Shown: in pieces, positions 8,081 through 15,971 of the stretch
How the letters are laid out: the number at the start of each line of letters is the position of its first letter
Numbering within the stretch: position 1 is the stretch's first letter
Source: Corynebacterium striatum ATCC 6940
Lineage (GTDB): Bacteria; Actinomycetota; Actinomycetes; Mycobacteriales; Mycobacteriaceae
Direction: 5' to 3'
Assembly (NCBI RefSeq): GCF_000159135.1
Contig: NZ_GG667523.1
Span: 319,930 to 357,794, forward strand
Length of the DNA: 37,865 bases
Notes under the pieces: model-generated
The model's input: only the letters and a program-made list of their open reading frames with translations
Told to the model about the DNA's origin: nothing
Database searches by the model: none
Program-made: the position numbers and the translations under genes

Positions 8081-9091
8081 TTAGGCCGACAGGGCGGAGT
8101 CGACGTTGTGGTACTTCTCGGCATAAGCCGCTGCTGCCTCGCGGACCCAGGCGCCGTCGTCATGCGCTTGGCGGCGGCGCTGCATACGCTGCACGTTGCA
8201 CGGACCCTCGCCCTTGATGACGGACTTGAACTCTGCCCAGTCCAGCTCGCCGAAGTCGTAGTGACCGCGCTCCTCGTTCCACTTGAGATCCGGGTCCTCG
8301 AAGTGCAGGCCCAGGGCCTCAGCCTGCGGAACGATCATGTCGACGAAGCGCTGGCGCAGCTCATCGTTGGAGAAACGCTTGATCTTCCACTCCATGGACT
8401 GCTTGGAGTTCGGGGAATCGTCATCTGGCGGGCCGAACATCTGCAGGGCAGGGCCGTAGAAGCGGTTGATTGCTTCCTGCGCCATCTGCTTCTGCTCCGG
8501 GGTGCCGTGGGAGAGTTCGTAGAGGATCTCCCAGCCTTGGCGCTGGTGGAAGGATTCTTCCTTACAGATGCGGACCATGGCGCGGCCGTACGGCGCGTAG
8601 GAAGCGCGGCAGAGCGGGACCTGGTTGCAGATTGCGGCGCCGTCGACCAGCCAGCCGATTGCTCCGATGTCAGCCCAGGTGCGCGCCGGGTAGTTGAAGA
8701 TGGAGGAGTACTTGGCCTTGCCGTCGAGCAACTGCTGGACGAGCTCGTCACGCGGGGTGCCCAGAGTCTCGGCGGCGGAGTAGAGGTACAGGCCGTGGCC
8801 TGCCTCGTCCTGCACCTTGGCCATGAGGATGGCCTTGCGCTTGAGCGAAGGCGCGCGGGTGATCCAGTTGGCTTCTGGCTGCATGCCGATGATCTCGGAG
8901 TGCGCGTGCTGGGATACCTGACGGGTGAGCGTCTTGCGGTAGGCAGCCGGCATCCAGTCGGTGGGCTCGATGCGGGAGTCTTCCGTGATGAGAGCGTTGA
9001 AACGTGCCTCTTCCTCGGCTGTTGAGGCAGTGGGGACTGCGCTCAACGAGGTGTCGGATAAGGATCCAGATGTGGAATCAGTAGTCGTCAT
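8081..9091 (-). CDS. paaA: phenylacetyl-CoA epoxidase catalytic subunit PaaA
   Basis: Diiron ferritin-like monooxygenase subunit that binds phenylacetyl-CoA and inserts one oxygen atom across C1-C2 of the ring. 336 residues. Metal-ligand helices are visible: [31 protein letters not shown] and [17 protein letters not shown] (E-x2-H type). The C-terminal GDL-like region reads [19 protein letters not shown]. The first ~35 residues are Ser/Thr-rich and unlike the core. It is the first gene of the operon, with its own promoter and operator at 9136-9180. Confidence 0.95.
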   Translation of the reverse strand: MTTTDSTSGSLSDTSLSAVPTASTAEEEARFNALITEDSRIEPTDWMPAAYRKTLTRQVSQHAHSEIIGMQPEANWITRAPSLKRKAILMAKVQDEAGHGLYLYSAAETLGTPRDELVQQLLDGKAKYSSIFNYPARTWADIGAIGWLVDGAAICNQVPLCRASYAPYGRAMVRICKEESFHQRQGWEILYELSHGTPEQKQMAQEAINRFYGPALQMFGPPDDDSPNSKQSMEWKIKRFSNDELRQRFVDMIVPQAEALGLHFEDPDLKWNEERGHYDFGELDWAEFKSVIKGEGPCNVQRMQRRRQAHDDGAWVREAAAAYAEKYHNVDSALSA

Positions 9092-9135
9092 GGGGGCAAA
9101 CCCTTCTATCCAAGGTGGGAATCAGGTGGTTACTT

Positions 9136-9153
9136 ACTGAATGGTTGGTCAGT
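9136..9153. promoter_or_regulatory. probable PaaR operator at the paaA promoter
   Basis: ACTGA at 9136-9140 and TCAGT at 9149-9153 are perfect arms of an 18-bp imperfect palindrome; read leftward it is ACTGACCAACCATTCAGT. It begins within the -10 box of the paaA promoter and covers the expected transcription start, an ideal place for a TetR-type repressor. The related palindrome upstream of paaK supports a common regulator, most simply PaaR encoded next door. Confidence 0.65.
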
Positions 9154-9180
9154 ATATGGGAGATCTGTGACTTACGTCAA
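9151..9180 (-). promoter_or_regulatory. sigma-70-type promoter of paaA
   Basis: Read leftward: -35 TTGACG (9180-9175), an 18-bp spacer and -10 TATACT (9156-9151). The near-consensus boxes sit 60-90 bp ahead of the paaA ATG. The promoter lies between the paaI stop and the paaA start, so the operon does not depend on readthrough from paaI. Confidence 0.7.
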
Positions 9181-9181
9181 C
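9166..9181. promoter_or_regulatory. weak GlxR (CRP-type) site candidate at paaA
   Basis: TGTGA-N6-TCAAC matches 8 of 10 positions of the corynebacterial GlxR consensus TGTGA-N6-TCACA and overlaps the -35 box. A similar candidate lies ahead of paaK. GlxR is known to act on paa genes of C. glutamicum; the site itself is only inferred. Confidence 0.35.
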
Positions 9182-9199
9182 ATTTCTTGTGATGTGGGT

Positions 9200-9634
9200 C
9201 TACTTTTTGGCGGGAATGACGCGGAAGGTGCCACGGAACTCGGCGATGGGTTTGCCTTCTACGCTGAGCTCGACGTCGACGATTCCGTTGCGGCCCCAGG
9301 ACTGCCGGGTGATTGCGACGCCCTTGACGACGTCGCCTTCAAAAGCGGGCGCGATGTAGTGAATGGAGTTGTGTGCGGCGACCGCTACCTCGCCGGGGGA
9401 GTTGCACGCGCCGGCGAAAAGCGAGTCGGCAAAGGTGTAGAGAAACCCGCCCTGGGCGGTGCCGTGGCCGTTGCACATTTCCGGACGTACGATGAACTGG
9501 CCTTCGCAATGGCCTAGTTCTAACTTGGTGATCTCCGCCCCGATGTGGGCGGTGGCGTTGTCTCCTTCAAACATGGCGCGGACGTGGGAAAACTCTGGCG
9601 ATTCCGCCACTCCTGGGCGCAAGATTTGGTGCAT
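9200..9634 (-). CDS. paaI: hydroxyphenylacetyl-CoA thioesterase PaaI
   Basis: Hotdog-fold thioesterase that frees CoA from ring-hydroxylated or stalled phenylacetyl-CoA products. 144 residues. The PaaI motif NGHGTAQGGFLYTFADSLFAGACNS (residues ~55-79) holds the conserved Asn, Gly and Asp of the active site, and NSIHYIAPAFEGDVV follows as the central strand. The ATG is preceded by AGGAGGAG. It is upstream of paaA on the same strand, with 108 bp and the paaA promoter between them, and divergent from paaR. Confidence 0.92.
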   Translation of the reverse strand: MHQILRPGVAESPEFSHVRAMFEGDNATAHIGAEITKLELGHCEGQFIVRPEMCNGHGTAQGGFLYTFADSLFAGACNSPGEVAVAAHNSIHYIAPAFEGDVVKGVAITRQSWGRNGIVDVELSVEGKPIAEFRGTFRVIPAKK

Positions 9635-9729
9635 TGTCGCTCCTCCTGGTCGAGTGAGGAGCAGTGATATCTAAAGCAATGGGGTGTGGTGATTGCAGAG
9701 TCTAACCATTTTTTCCGGCTTCTGCTTGA

Positions 9730-10341
9730 ATGGTTTGCGTGACTGATGTGAATGCTGGCGCCCAGCGTGGACGCCCGGGGTATTCCCGTGATGATGTGAT
9801 TAACGCGGCGGTGCGCGCGTTTAACTCGCGCGGTTATGACGCGACATCAATGGGGCACGTGGCCAAAGAGCTGGGGATTACGAAGTCGGCGCTCTACCAT
9901 CACATTTCTTCGAAGGAAGAGATTCTCGAGCTGACTGTCGCGCATGCGCTCAGCAACCTGGAAGCTGTGGTGGCGGAGGTTGCTGAGTCCGACCTGGGGC
10001 CGGGGGAGCGGGTGTGGAGCCTGATTCGCGGTTCGATTGAGGTGTTGTGCACCGACCCTAAGTTGGTTGCCTTGTTGCTGCGACTGCGTGGCAATTCGGA
10101 TGTGGAGGAACGCGCACTGGAGCGGCGTCGTAAGCTCACTCGCTCCGTGGTGCCGCTGGTGCGGGATGCACAGGAAGCAGGGGAAATACGCGCGGATCTC
10201 GACGCCGCGGTGCTCACACGCATGGTCTTCGGCATGGTTAACTCGGTGGCCGAGTGGTACGACCCAAAGGGTAAACTCGGTGTGGAGGAAGTCGCGAATT
10301 CGGTGGCAGAGCTGCTGTTTGGTGGCTTGCGGGCCAAGTGA
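9730..10341 (+). CDS. paaR: TetR-family transcriptional regulator PaaR
   Basis: Predicted repressor of the paa genes, released by phenylacetyl-CoA in characterised relatives. 203 residues. The N-terminal TetR helix-turn-helix is clear: VINAAVRAFNSRGYDATSMGHVAKELGITKSALYHHISSKEEIL (about residues 24-67). The C-terminal ligand/dimer domain resembles TetR_C of PaaR proteins. No Shine-Dalgarno is visible. In-frame ATG 9730, GTG 9739 and GTG 9748 are all possible starts; the ATG would suit a leaderless or weakly translated mRNA. The bases around the ATG (TGAATGGTT) repeat a half of the paaA operator, hinting at autoregulation. Confidence 0.85.
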   Translation: MVCVTDVNAGAQRGRPGYSRDDVINAAVRAFNSRGYDATSMGHVAKELGITKSALYHHISSKEEILELTVAHALSNLEAVVAEVAESDLGPGERVWSLIRGSIEVLCTDPKLVALLLRLRGNSDVEERALERRRKLTRSVVPLVRDAQEAGEIRADLDAAVLTRMVFGMVNSVAEWYDPKGKLGVEEVANSVAELLFGGLRAK

Positions 10342-10467
10342 TTGCCAGCGGCGTTGTTGAGGTGCATGGGGGTAACTTCCGCGTGGGAGCTTTTGCTGTC
10401 AAAAATTAAGTGATTGAGCTGGGGGTTTGTCCCCTGACTGTGGGCTAGATCAAAAAACTTTCACAAT

Positions 10468-10483
10468 TGTGTTGTGGCTCACG
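10468..10483. promoter_or_regulatory. weak GlxR (CRP-type) site candidate upstream of paaK
   Basis: TGTGT-N6-TCACG agrees with 8 of 10 consensus positions of the GlxR site. It partly overlaps a perfect 10-bp palindrome, CACAATTGTG at 10462-10471. Either could bind a regulator; neither is proven. Confidence 0.35.
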
Positions 10484-10500
10484 CGATTGCCTTGTATTGT
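10472..10500 (+). promoter_or_regulatory. possible promoter of paaK
   Basis: TTGTGG (10472-10477) and TATTGT (10495-10500) are separated by 17 bp. An alternative pair is TTGCCT (10487-10492) with GATTTA (10510-10515), also 17 bp apart, whose -10 box would touch the operator just as at paaA. The sequence alone does not choose between them. Confidence 0.35.
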
Positions 10501-10514
10501 ACGTCACATGATTT

Positions 10515-10533
10515 ACCTGACCGATCGGTAAGT
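10515..10533. promoter_or_regulatory. probable PaaR operator upstream of paaK
   Basis: ACCTGACCGATCGGTAAGT is centred on the perfect palindrome ACCGATCGGT (10520-10529) and looks like a typical TetR-family operator. It resembles the paaA operator ACTGACCAACCATTCAGT in its ACCTGACC/ACTGACC half. It lies about 110 bp ahead of the paaK start in the 304-bp paaR-paaK spacer, which holds no gene. Confidence 0.65.
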
Positions 10534-10645
10534 CAATATCCGCCGGTTACCACCGGCTCACGTAATCCAGGCTAAAAATCCCGAGCAGTGCTTTCGAGGG
10601 AATGCGGGTGTGGACCTTAATTCTCCCGAGTCGAAAGGCAACAAC

Positions 10646-11956
10646 GTGACCGCAACGTTTGACATCTTTTCTGATCACCACGGCCCGCAGATGGGCATCG
10701 AGTATGCTTCCCGCGACGAAATCATCGCCTTGCAAACCCAGCGAGCCAAGAATGAGTTGCGCCATGCGTACTACAACGTGCCTCATTACCGCCGTGCGTT
10801 TGATGAAATGGGCGTCCACCCAGATGATTTCAAGGAGCTGGCAGACTTTGCCAAGTTCCCATTCACGGACAAGGAAACGCTGCGCTCCGAGTACCCGTTC
10901 GGAATGTTTGCCGTAAACCAGAGCCAAATCTCCCGCATCCACGCGTCATCCGGCACTACCGGCCGACCGACCGTGGTGGGCTATACCCAAAACGATGTGA
11001 AGATTTGGGCTGAGCTTGTGGCTCGTTCCCTGCGTGCCGGTGGCATCCGCCCTAGCGACAAGGTGCAGATCACCTTCGGCTACGGCCTATTCACCGGCGG
11101 ACTTGGTGCCCACTACGGCGTCGAGCAGCTGGGCGCAACCGCAATCCCGACCTCTGGCGGTCAAACCGAGCGTCAGATTCAGATCATGCAGGACTTCGAG
11201 CCAGACGCGATTCTGGGTACTCCGTCCTACGTGCTCAACCTGCTGGACCGCATGCGTAAAGAAGGCATCGACCCGCGCGAAACCTCTCTCCGAGCTGGCG
11301 TCTTCGGCGCCGAGCCCTGGACTGAGGGCATGCGTCGCGAGCTCGAGGAAGGCTTCGGCATCACGGCCACCGATATTTATGGCCTCTCTGAGGTCATGGG
11401 TCCTGGTGTTGCGCAAGAATGCGTGGAGACCAAGGACGGTCTGACCGTCTGGGAGGATCACTTCTACCCAGAGATCATCGACCCAGAAACCCTGCAGCCG
11501 GTGCCTGATGGAGAATACGGCGAGCTCGTGATTTCTTCCTTGACCAAGGAGGCATTCCCGATCATCCGTTACCGTACGCATGACATCACTCGCCTCCTGC
11601 CAGGTACGGCTCGCTCCATGCGCCGTATCGACCGCATCTCGGCTCGTAACGACGACATGATCATTCTGCGTGGCGTGAACTGCTTCCCATCCCAGTTCGA
11701 GGAAATCATTACTGAGGATAAGAACCTGCGTCCGCGCTACCAGTGCGTCCTGTCCAAGAAGGGCCGCATGGACCACCTCACGCTCCTTGTCGAGCACGCT
11801 CCCGACCTCTCGAAGTCCGATATCGAGGCATCCGGTGATTGGCTGAAGAAGCAAATCAAGAACCGCATCGGTATCACTGTCGGCGTTGACGTTGTAGACC
11901 ACGTTGACTGTGGCGAAGGCAAGGCCAAGCGCATTATCGACCATCGCGATATGTAA
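10646..11956 (+). CDS. paaK: phenylacetate-CoA ligase PaaK
   Basis: Activates phenylacetate with ATP and CoA to phenylacetyl-CoA, the entry step of the pathway. From the GTG at 10646, preceded by GAAAGG, the protein has 436 residues. Another GTG at 10610 (GAGGG upstream) would add 12 residues and cannot be excluded. The adenylation P-loop is HASSGTTGRPTVVGYT; GEYGELVISSLTKEAFPIIRYRTHDI and DDMIILRGVNCFPSQFEEI are core motifs of the PaaK branch; GEGKAKRIID ends the C-terminal lid domain. It follows paaR in the same direction and is followed after 46 bp by the transporter. Confidence 0.93.
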   Translation: MTATFDIFSDHHGPQMGIEYASRDEIIALQTQRAKNELRHAYYNVPHYRRAFDEMGVHPDDFKELADFAKFPFTDKETLRSEYPFGMFAVNQSQISRIHASSGTTGRPTVVGYTQNDVKIWAELVARSLRAGGIRPSDKVQITFGYGLFTGGLGAHYGVEQLGATAIPTSGGQTERQIQIMQDFEPDAILGTPSYVLNLLDRMRKEGIDPRETSLRAGVFGAEPWTEGMRRELEEGFGITATDIYGLSEVMGPGVAQECVETKDGLTVWEDHFYPEIIDPETLQPVPDGEYGELVISSLTKEAFPIIRYRTHDITRLLPGTARSMRRIDRISARNDDMIILRGVNCFPSQFEEIITEDKNLRPRYQCVLSKKGRMDHLTLLVEHAPDLSKSDIEASGDWLKKQIKNRIGITVGVDVVDHVDCGEGKAKRIIDHRDM

Positions 11957-12002
11957 ATCCCCCCGTCCAACTGCTTCTGCACCCATAGAGAGAAGAAACC
12001 CT

Positions 12003-13328
12003 ATGTCTGCACCTGTTATTGACCGTGACCAACCGGAAACTGGAATCACCTCCGAGCACAAGCGCGTGCTCGCGGGCTCCATGGTCGGAACCACCATCGA
12101 GTGGTTTGACTTCTTTATTTATGCCCAAGCTGCGGGCCTCATCTTCGCCACGCAGTACTTTGACCCAGTTTCCAATGAGAATGCGTCACTAGCGCAGATC
12201 ATCTCCTGGGCTTCCTTGGGTATTTCGTTCCTGTTCCGCCCGCTGGGTGCGATCATTGCAGGTCACTTGGGTGACCGCTTGGGCCGCAAGCCAGTCCTCG
12301 TCATCACCCTGGTGGGCATGGGCTTGGCCACGATGCTCATGGGTCTCCTGCCGAACTACTCGGCGATTGGCATCGCGGCACCGATTCTGTTGGTCGTGCT
12401 CCGCATCCTGCAGGGACTGTCTGCCGGTGGTGAGTGGGGCGGCGCGGCAATGCTCGCCGTGGAGCATGCTCCGCGTGGCCGTCGTGGCCTCTTCGGCGCC
12501 TTCCCGCAGGTGGGCGTTCCGCTCGGCATGTTCCTGGCCACCATCTTCATGCTGGTTCTCTCCGCAGGCCTGTCGCAGGAGCAGTTCCTCGCATGGGGCT
12601 GGCGTATCCCCTTCCTGTCCTCCGTTGTCCTGATTTTTCTGGGCTACTTCATCCGCCGCACGGTGGAAGAGTCTCCCGCATTCGCTGAGCTGCAGGATCT
12701 TCAGAAGAAGGAATCTGCCCCCTTGGCGGTCCTGTTCAAGAGCCACACCGGCACAGTCATTAAGTGCGCGCTCATCTTCGCTGCTAACAACGCTGTGGGC
12801 TACTTTGTCATCGCCTACTTCACCTCTTATGGCACCAAGGTAGTGGGCTACGAGCGCACCGACGCCCTGCTAGTCGCGCTCGTTGCATCCATCGGTTGGT
12901 TCGCTGGCACCCTCTACTTCGGCCACCTGTCGGACAAGGTGGGCCGCAAGCTCACCTTCATCGTGGGCTACATTGCGTTGGCTGCGTGGTCCATTCCGTC
13001 CTGGATGGCTGTTGACTCCGGCAATCTTGCCCTCTTCGGTGGTGCGGTTCTAATCCTAGCGACCATGCTGGGTGCCACCTATGGTCCCCAGTCCGCGCTT
13101 TACGCGGAGATGTTCCCGGTGAAGGTACGCCTCTCGGGTGTTTCAATCGGCTACGCGTTTGGCTCCATCATCGGTGGTGCTTTCGCCCCGATGATTGCGG
13201 AGATGCTCTTCACTGAGTACAAGACCTCCATGGCTATCGCTACCTACGCGATTGTCATCTCCGCCATCTCTCTCATCGGCGTTCTCATGGTGCCAAAGGG
13301 CATTCAGGACCGCGACCTGCACGTCTAA
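12003..13328 (+). CDS. MHS-family MFS transporter, probable phenylacetate/aromatic acid importer
   Basis: A 441-residue, 12-helix major facilitator of the metabolite:H+ symporter family. GTTIEWFDFFIYAQAAG in helix 1 and the loop GHLGDRLGRKPVLVITL between helices 2 and 3 are MHS hallmarks; RILQGLSAGGEWGGAAMLAVEHAP is the helix 4-5 signature and GHLSDKVGRKLTF repeats the loop in the second half. I start at the ATG at 12003, with GAGAAG upstream; the open frame begins earlier, inside paaK. Placement after paaK suggests uptake of phenylacetate or a related acid. The family also carries citrate, shikimate and proline, so the substrate is inferred from context. Confidence 0.85.
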   Translation: MSAPVIDRDQPETGITSEHKRVLAGSMVGTTIEWFDFFIYAQAAGLIFATQYFDPVSNENASLAQIISWASLGISFLFRPLGAIIAGHLGDRLGRKPVLVITLVGMGLATMLMGLLPNYSAIGIAAPILLVVLRILQGLSAGGEWGGAAMLAVEHAPRGRRGLFGAFPQVGVPLGMFLATIFMLVLSAGLSQEQFLAWGWRIPFLSSVVLIFLGYFIRRTVEESPAFAELQDLQKKESAPLAVLFKSHTGTVIKCALIFAANNAVGYFVIAYFTSYGTKVVGYERTDALLVALVASIGWFAGTLYFGHLSDKVGRKLTFIVGYIALAAWSIPSWMAVDSGNLALFGGAVLILATMLGATYGPQSALYAEMFPVKVRLSGVSIGYAFGSIIGGAFAPMIAEMLFTEYKTSMAIATYAIVISAISLIGVLMVPKGIQDRDLHV

Positions 13329-13340
13329 AGCGCACAAGCG

Positions 13341-13383
13341 AAAGGTCCGAGCTCTCCTCAATCTAGGAAAGGCTCGGGCCTTT
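13341..13383 (+). terminator. terminator after the transporter gene
   Basis: AAAGGTCCGAGC at 13341-13352 pairs over 12 positions (one G-T) with GCTCGGGCCTTT at 13372-13383. The A-run on one side and T-run on the other allow use in both directions, which suits the convergent genes here. Confidence 0.75.
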
Positions 13384-13409
13384 GTCGTGCGTCGGATGCC
13401 ACAGGTTAG

Positions 13410-14239
13410 CTAGAGCCCCAGCTGGGCGTTAGCCACTGAATCTTCGGCACCGCGGATTGCCTGGCGGGCTGGGTCGTGGAACTGCACCGGCACGAAGTTA
13501 AGGATTTGCTGCTCCAGCGGGGAAGGCTGGCGGCCCGAATTGCGGATGCCGTCAGCGGTGATGCGAACGGCACCCAAGATGTCGCTGGTGAGCTGGGAGG
13601 CTGCGCCATAAGTATTCGCCGCGATGGTAAAGCCATTGCCAAAGGAGGCGGTGGCATGGACGTTGCGGTTATCGTCCCAGCCGAACTTCGCGCCCACAAC
13701 ACCCGGCACGCGTGAGGTGCCAAAGTCTTGCTTATAGCCGTCAGCGGCAACGGGGGAAGCGGTGCGCATGCCATTGATAATTGGCGTGGCTAGTGGGTCG
13801 CCCACAATCGCGGAGGTAAAGCGCGCAAGGTCCTCAGTAGAGGTAGTGGTGTTGCCCCAGAATCCTGGGTAGTGGGTCTCATGCAGGACAAACTGGCCGA
13901 TGACCTCAGGGATTGCCTGCGGGTAGCGGCGGTCCAAGTCTGTGGCCGTGCCGTCCTCGCTGAAACGAATCATGTTTTCCACGCGGGCTTTGTCCGCCGG
14001 AGCGCCGTGCTGCAGCACCCAATAGCCCAAGTAGAGCTTGACCAAGGAAAGCGCCGGGCGAGATTCGTGGGAATTAGCAGTAGAGACTACTGTGCCATTG
14101 CTGTAGCGAAGCGTGACCTGAGTACCCCGGGCACAGCGTTAGGGTCGATGGTGATGCCAGCCTGGGCAGCGGGCGTGACGAGGCCGGCGGCGAGGGTGCT
14201 AACCAGCGCGGCAGCAAAGACACAGGGACGGGAACGCAT
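13410..14239 (-). pseudogene. secreted SxxK serine hydrolase (D,D-peptidase/beta-lactamase-like), frameshifted
   Basis: The leftward frame from ATG 14239 encodes a signal peptide (MRSRPCVFAAALVSTLAAGL...PAAQA) and GITIDPNAVPG, then meets a stop. The adjoining frame resumes at GTQVTLRYSNGTVVSTANSH, runs through the catalytic SLVK motif (S-x-x-K) and continues to a stop at 13410, with YPGFWGNTTTSTEDLARF and GAKFGW later. Restoring one base in the run of four G/three C residues at 14125-14131 joins the halves into a protein of about 276 residues. This is a real inactivating frameshift or a sequencing error in the run. An ORF from an internal start at 14045 would lack the catalytic serine. The family is secreted and acts on peptidoglycan or beta-lactams; the exact substrate is unknown. 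Confidence 0.75.
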
Positions 14240-14249
14240 AGGAAAATAG

Positions 14250-14288
14250 TATCAGCGCTGGGAAAATTAATTGTTCCCAGCGCTGATA
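14250..14288 (-). terminator. 15-bp inverted repeat, probable terminator of the reductase gene
   Basis: TATCAGCGCTGGGAA (14250-14264) and TTCCCAGCGCTGATA (14274-14288) are perfect complements around a 9-nt loop. It lies 10 bp after the reductase stop on the leftward strand and is followed by a short T-rich stretch (ACTATTTTCC). It fills most of the 59-bp gap and ends 10 bp before the serine hydrolase start, so it could also affect that promoter. Confidence 0.6.
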
Positions 14289-14298
14289 AATAGTTTGT

Positions 14299-15267
14299 CT
14301 AGATTTCTACGATGGTGCGGCCGTGGTGGGTGCCGGCGAGCAGCTCCTTGGCGGCGTCTGCGACATCGTCGAGCGCGATGATGTTGGAAATAGAATGCAG
14401 CATCTCAAGATCGAGGTGTTCGTCCAGCAGCTTCCAGGCGTCCTCACGGACCTTGAGCGGTGCGTCGACGGAGTTGCCGCCTGCCAGGACGATGCCGCGC
14501 AGGATGAATGGCAGTACCGAAGCCGGGAGGTCAGGACCGGCGGCCATGCCGGTTGCTGCCACGACGCCGCCCCACTTGATCTGCGCCAAGACGTTGGCCA
14601 GGACGGTGGATCCAGCGGTGTCTACCGCGCCGTCGTAAAGCGCCTTCTGCAGCGGACGGCCGGTCTCCGAGAGTGCGGAACGATCAATGATGTGGTCTGC
14701 GCCCAGGGCCTGCAAGTACTCGCTTTCGCTATCAACGCGGCCGGTAACGGCGGTGACCTCGAAGCCGAGGGACTTCAGCAGCTGTACCGCGATGGAACCC
14801 ACGCCGCCCGTGGCGCCGGTGACCAGCACGTGGCCCTCGCGCGTGCCGTGGGTGAGCAGCTGGTTGACGCAGATGGCGGCGGTGTAGCCGGCGGTGCCGA
14901 TGGCAGCGGCGTCGGCAGCAGTGAAGCGCTCCGGAACTGGCAGCGTGGCCTGGGCGTTGACACGCTGCTGCGTGGTGTAGCCGCCGTGGCGGAACTCGCC
15001 GAGTCCGTCGCCGAATGCGGCCACCAGCGCGCCCACCGGTAGTCGCGGATCGGAGGACTCAGCCACGGTGCCCACGACGTCGATGCCTGGGACCAATGGG
15101 TTGATGCGCATGACGCCCTTGTTGCCGTCCAGGGCCATGGCGTCCTTGTAGTTCAACGAAGAATGGGAAACGTTAACCAGTACGTCGCCCTCGGCGAGGA
15201 GGGGCTCTTCCTGAAAGGTGTGGGAGATGCTGTTGTCTTCGGAACGTGTAACTACGAGTGTGGTCAT
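14299..15267 (-). CDS. AcuI/YhdH-family quinone oxidoreductase (probable acryloyl-CoA reductase)
   Basis: Zinc-free medium-chain dehydrogenase/reductase of the AcuI (YhdH) type, which reduces acryloyl-CoA with NADPH in characterised members. 322 residues from the ATG at 15265-15267; a longer frame to 15417 has no such N-terminus. NYKDAMALDGNKGVMRINPLVPGIDVVGTV is the YhdH N-terminal signature, AIGTAGYTAAICVNQLL and LVTGATGGVGSIAVQLL form the Rossmann entry, and GMAAGPDLPASVLPFILRGI is also typical. No Shine-Dalgarno is present and TACCAT lies seven bases ahead of the ATG, suggesting a leaderless transcript. It is divergent from the VanZ gene. Confidence 0.85.
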   Translation of the reverse strand: MTTLVVTRSEDNSISHTFQEEPLLAEGDVLVNVSHSSLNYKDAMALDGNKGVMRINPLVPGIDVVGTVAESSDPRLPVGALVAAFGDGLGEFRHGGYTTQQRVNAQATLPVPERFTAADAAAIGTAGYTAAICVNQLLTHGTREGHVLVTGATGGVGSIAVQLLKSLGFEVTAVTGRVDSESEYLQALGADHIIDRSALSETGRPLQKALYDGAVDTAGSTVLANVLAQIKWGGVVAATGMAAGPDLPASVLPFILRGIVLAGGNSVDAPLKVREDAWKLLDEHLDLEMLHSISNIIALDDVADAAKELLAGTHHGRTIVEI

Positions 15268-15364
15268 GCCCACGATGGTACGCGCTCTGTGAGTTGTGTA
15301 GAACCAGAACTTTGCCAGTAAACCAGCCGGGGAATCCACAGATTGCGTTGTTAGGTTTGCTCCC

Positions 15365-15964
15365 ATGTCAGTAACCCAGCAGTCCACCCAGCAGACCGCG
15401 CATCCTCGCCACCGCATTCAAGCAGTGCCGCCGCGCCACGCGACGCTGCGGCGCGATTCCGTCGTGGTTACGTTCCTGGTGCTCGCTGTCATTGCTGTGA
15501 TTACCCTCGGCAAGTCTTTTATTGAGATTCCCGGCGTAATTGACGCCTCGGCGCACGCGGTCCGCAGTCAGGACCTGCAGATGTTTAATGGCTTTGATAA
15601 TCCCACCATCTGGTACGGGCCGTGGACCAATACGATTGGTAACTTCCTGCTGTTCATGCCTTTGGGCGCCAGCCTCATTGTTTGGGGTCAGAACCTGCGC
15701 CGCGTGCGCTTTGGCCTCGGCGGAACTATCCTGGCCGGCTTGGTGCTGAGCTTGAGCATCGAAACCCTCCAGTACCTTTTCGCCCTCGGCTTTAGCGACG
15801 TCGATGACCTCGTGTTCAACACCTTGGGCACCGCCGTGGCGGCCTTCTTCATGTCACGCGTCAGCAAGGAAAGCCAGTCCAAGGTCCTCCACCGTATGGG
15901 ATTCATTGCAGCCACCGTGCTGACCGTTTTGGGCTGTGCGATTGCCACGGGGGTCATCGCTTAA
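15365..15964 (+). CDS. VanZ-family membrane protein
   Basis: A 199-residue protein with a polar N-terminal ~30 residues and four to five membrane helices. VanZ-domain motifs occur in order: NTIGNFLLFMPLG (about 96-108), LVLSLSIETLQYL (about 136-148) and SDVDDLVFNTLG (about 154-165). VanZ of enterococci gives low-level teicoplanin resistance, but chromosomal VanZ-like proteins of actinobacteria are mostly uncharacterised. No Shine-Dalgarno precedes the ATG; GTTAGGTTT just upstream could serve as a -10 box for a leaderless mRNA. Confidence 0.82.
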   Translation: MSVTQQSTQQTAHPRHRIQAVPPRHATLRRDSVVVTFLVLAVIAVITLGKSFIEIPGVIDASAHAVRSQDLQMFNGFDNPTIWYGPWTNTIGNFLLFMPLGASLIVWGQNLRRVRFGLGGTILAGLVLSLSIETLQYLFALGFSDVDDLVFNTLGTAVAAFFMSRVSKESQSKVLHRMGFIAATVLTVLGCAIATGVIA

Positions 15965-15971
15965 GCAGCGC

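Noticed and set aside
7538..9025. 495-codon rightward ORF opposite paaC, paaB and paaA
   Set aside because: Spans three verified genes on the other strand; its sequence (Arg/Leu/Val-rich, no domain) is typical of antisense open frames in GC-rich DNA.
11087..12097. 336-codon leftward ORF opposite paaK and the transporter start
   Set aside because: Antisense to paaK, no recognisable domain.
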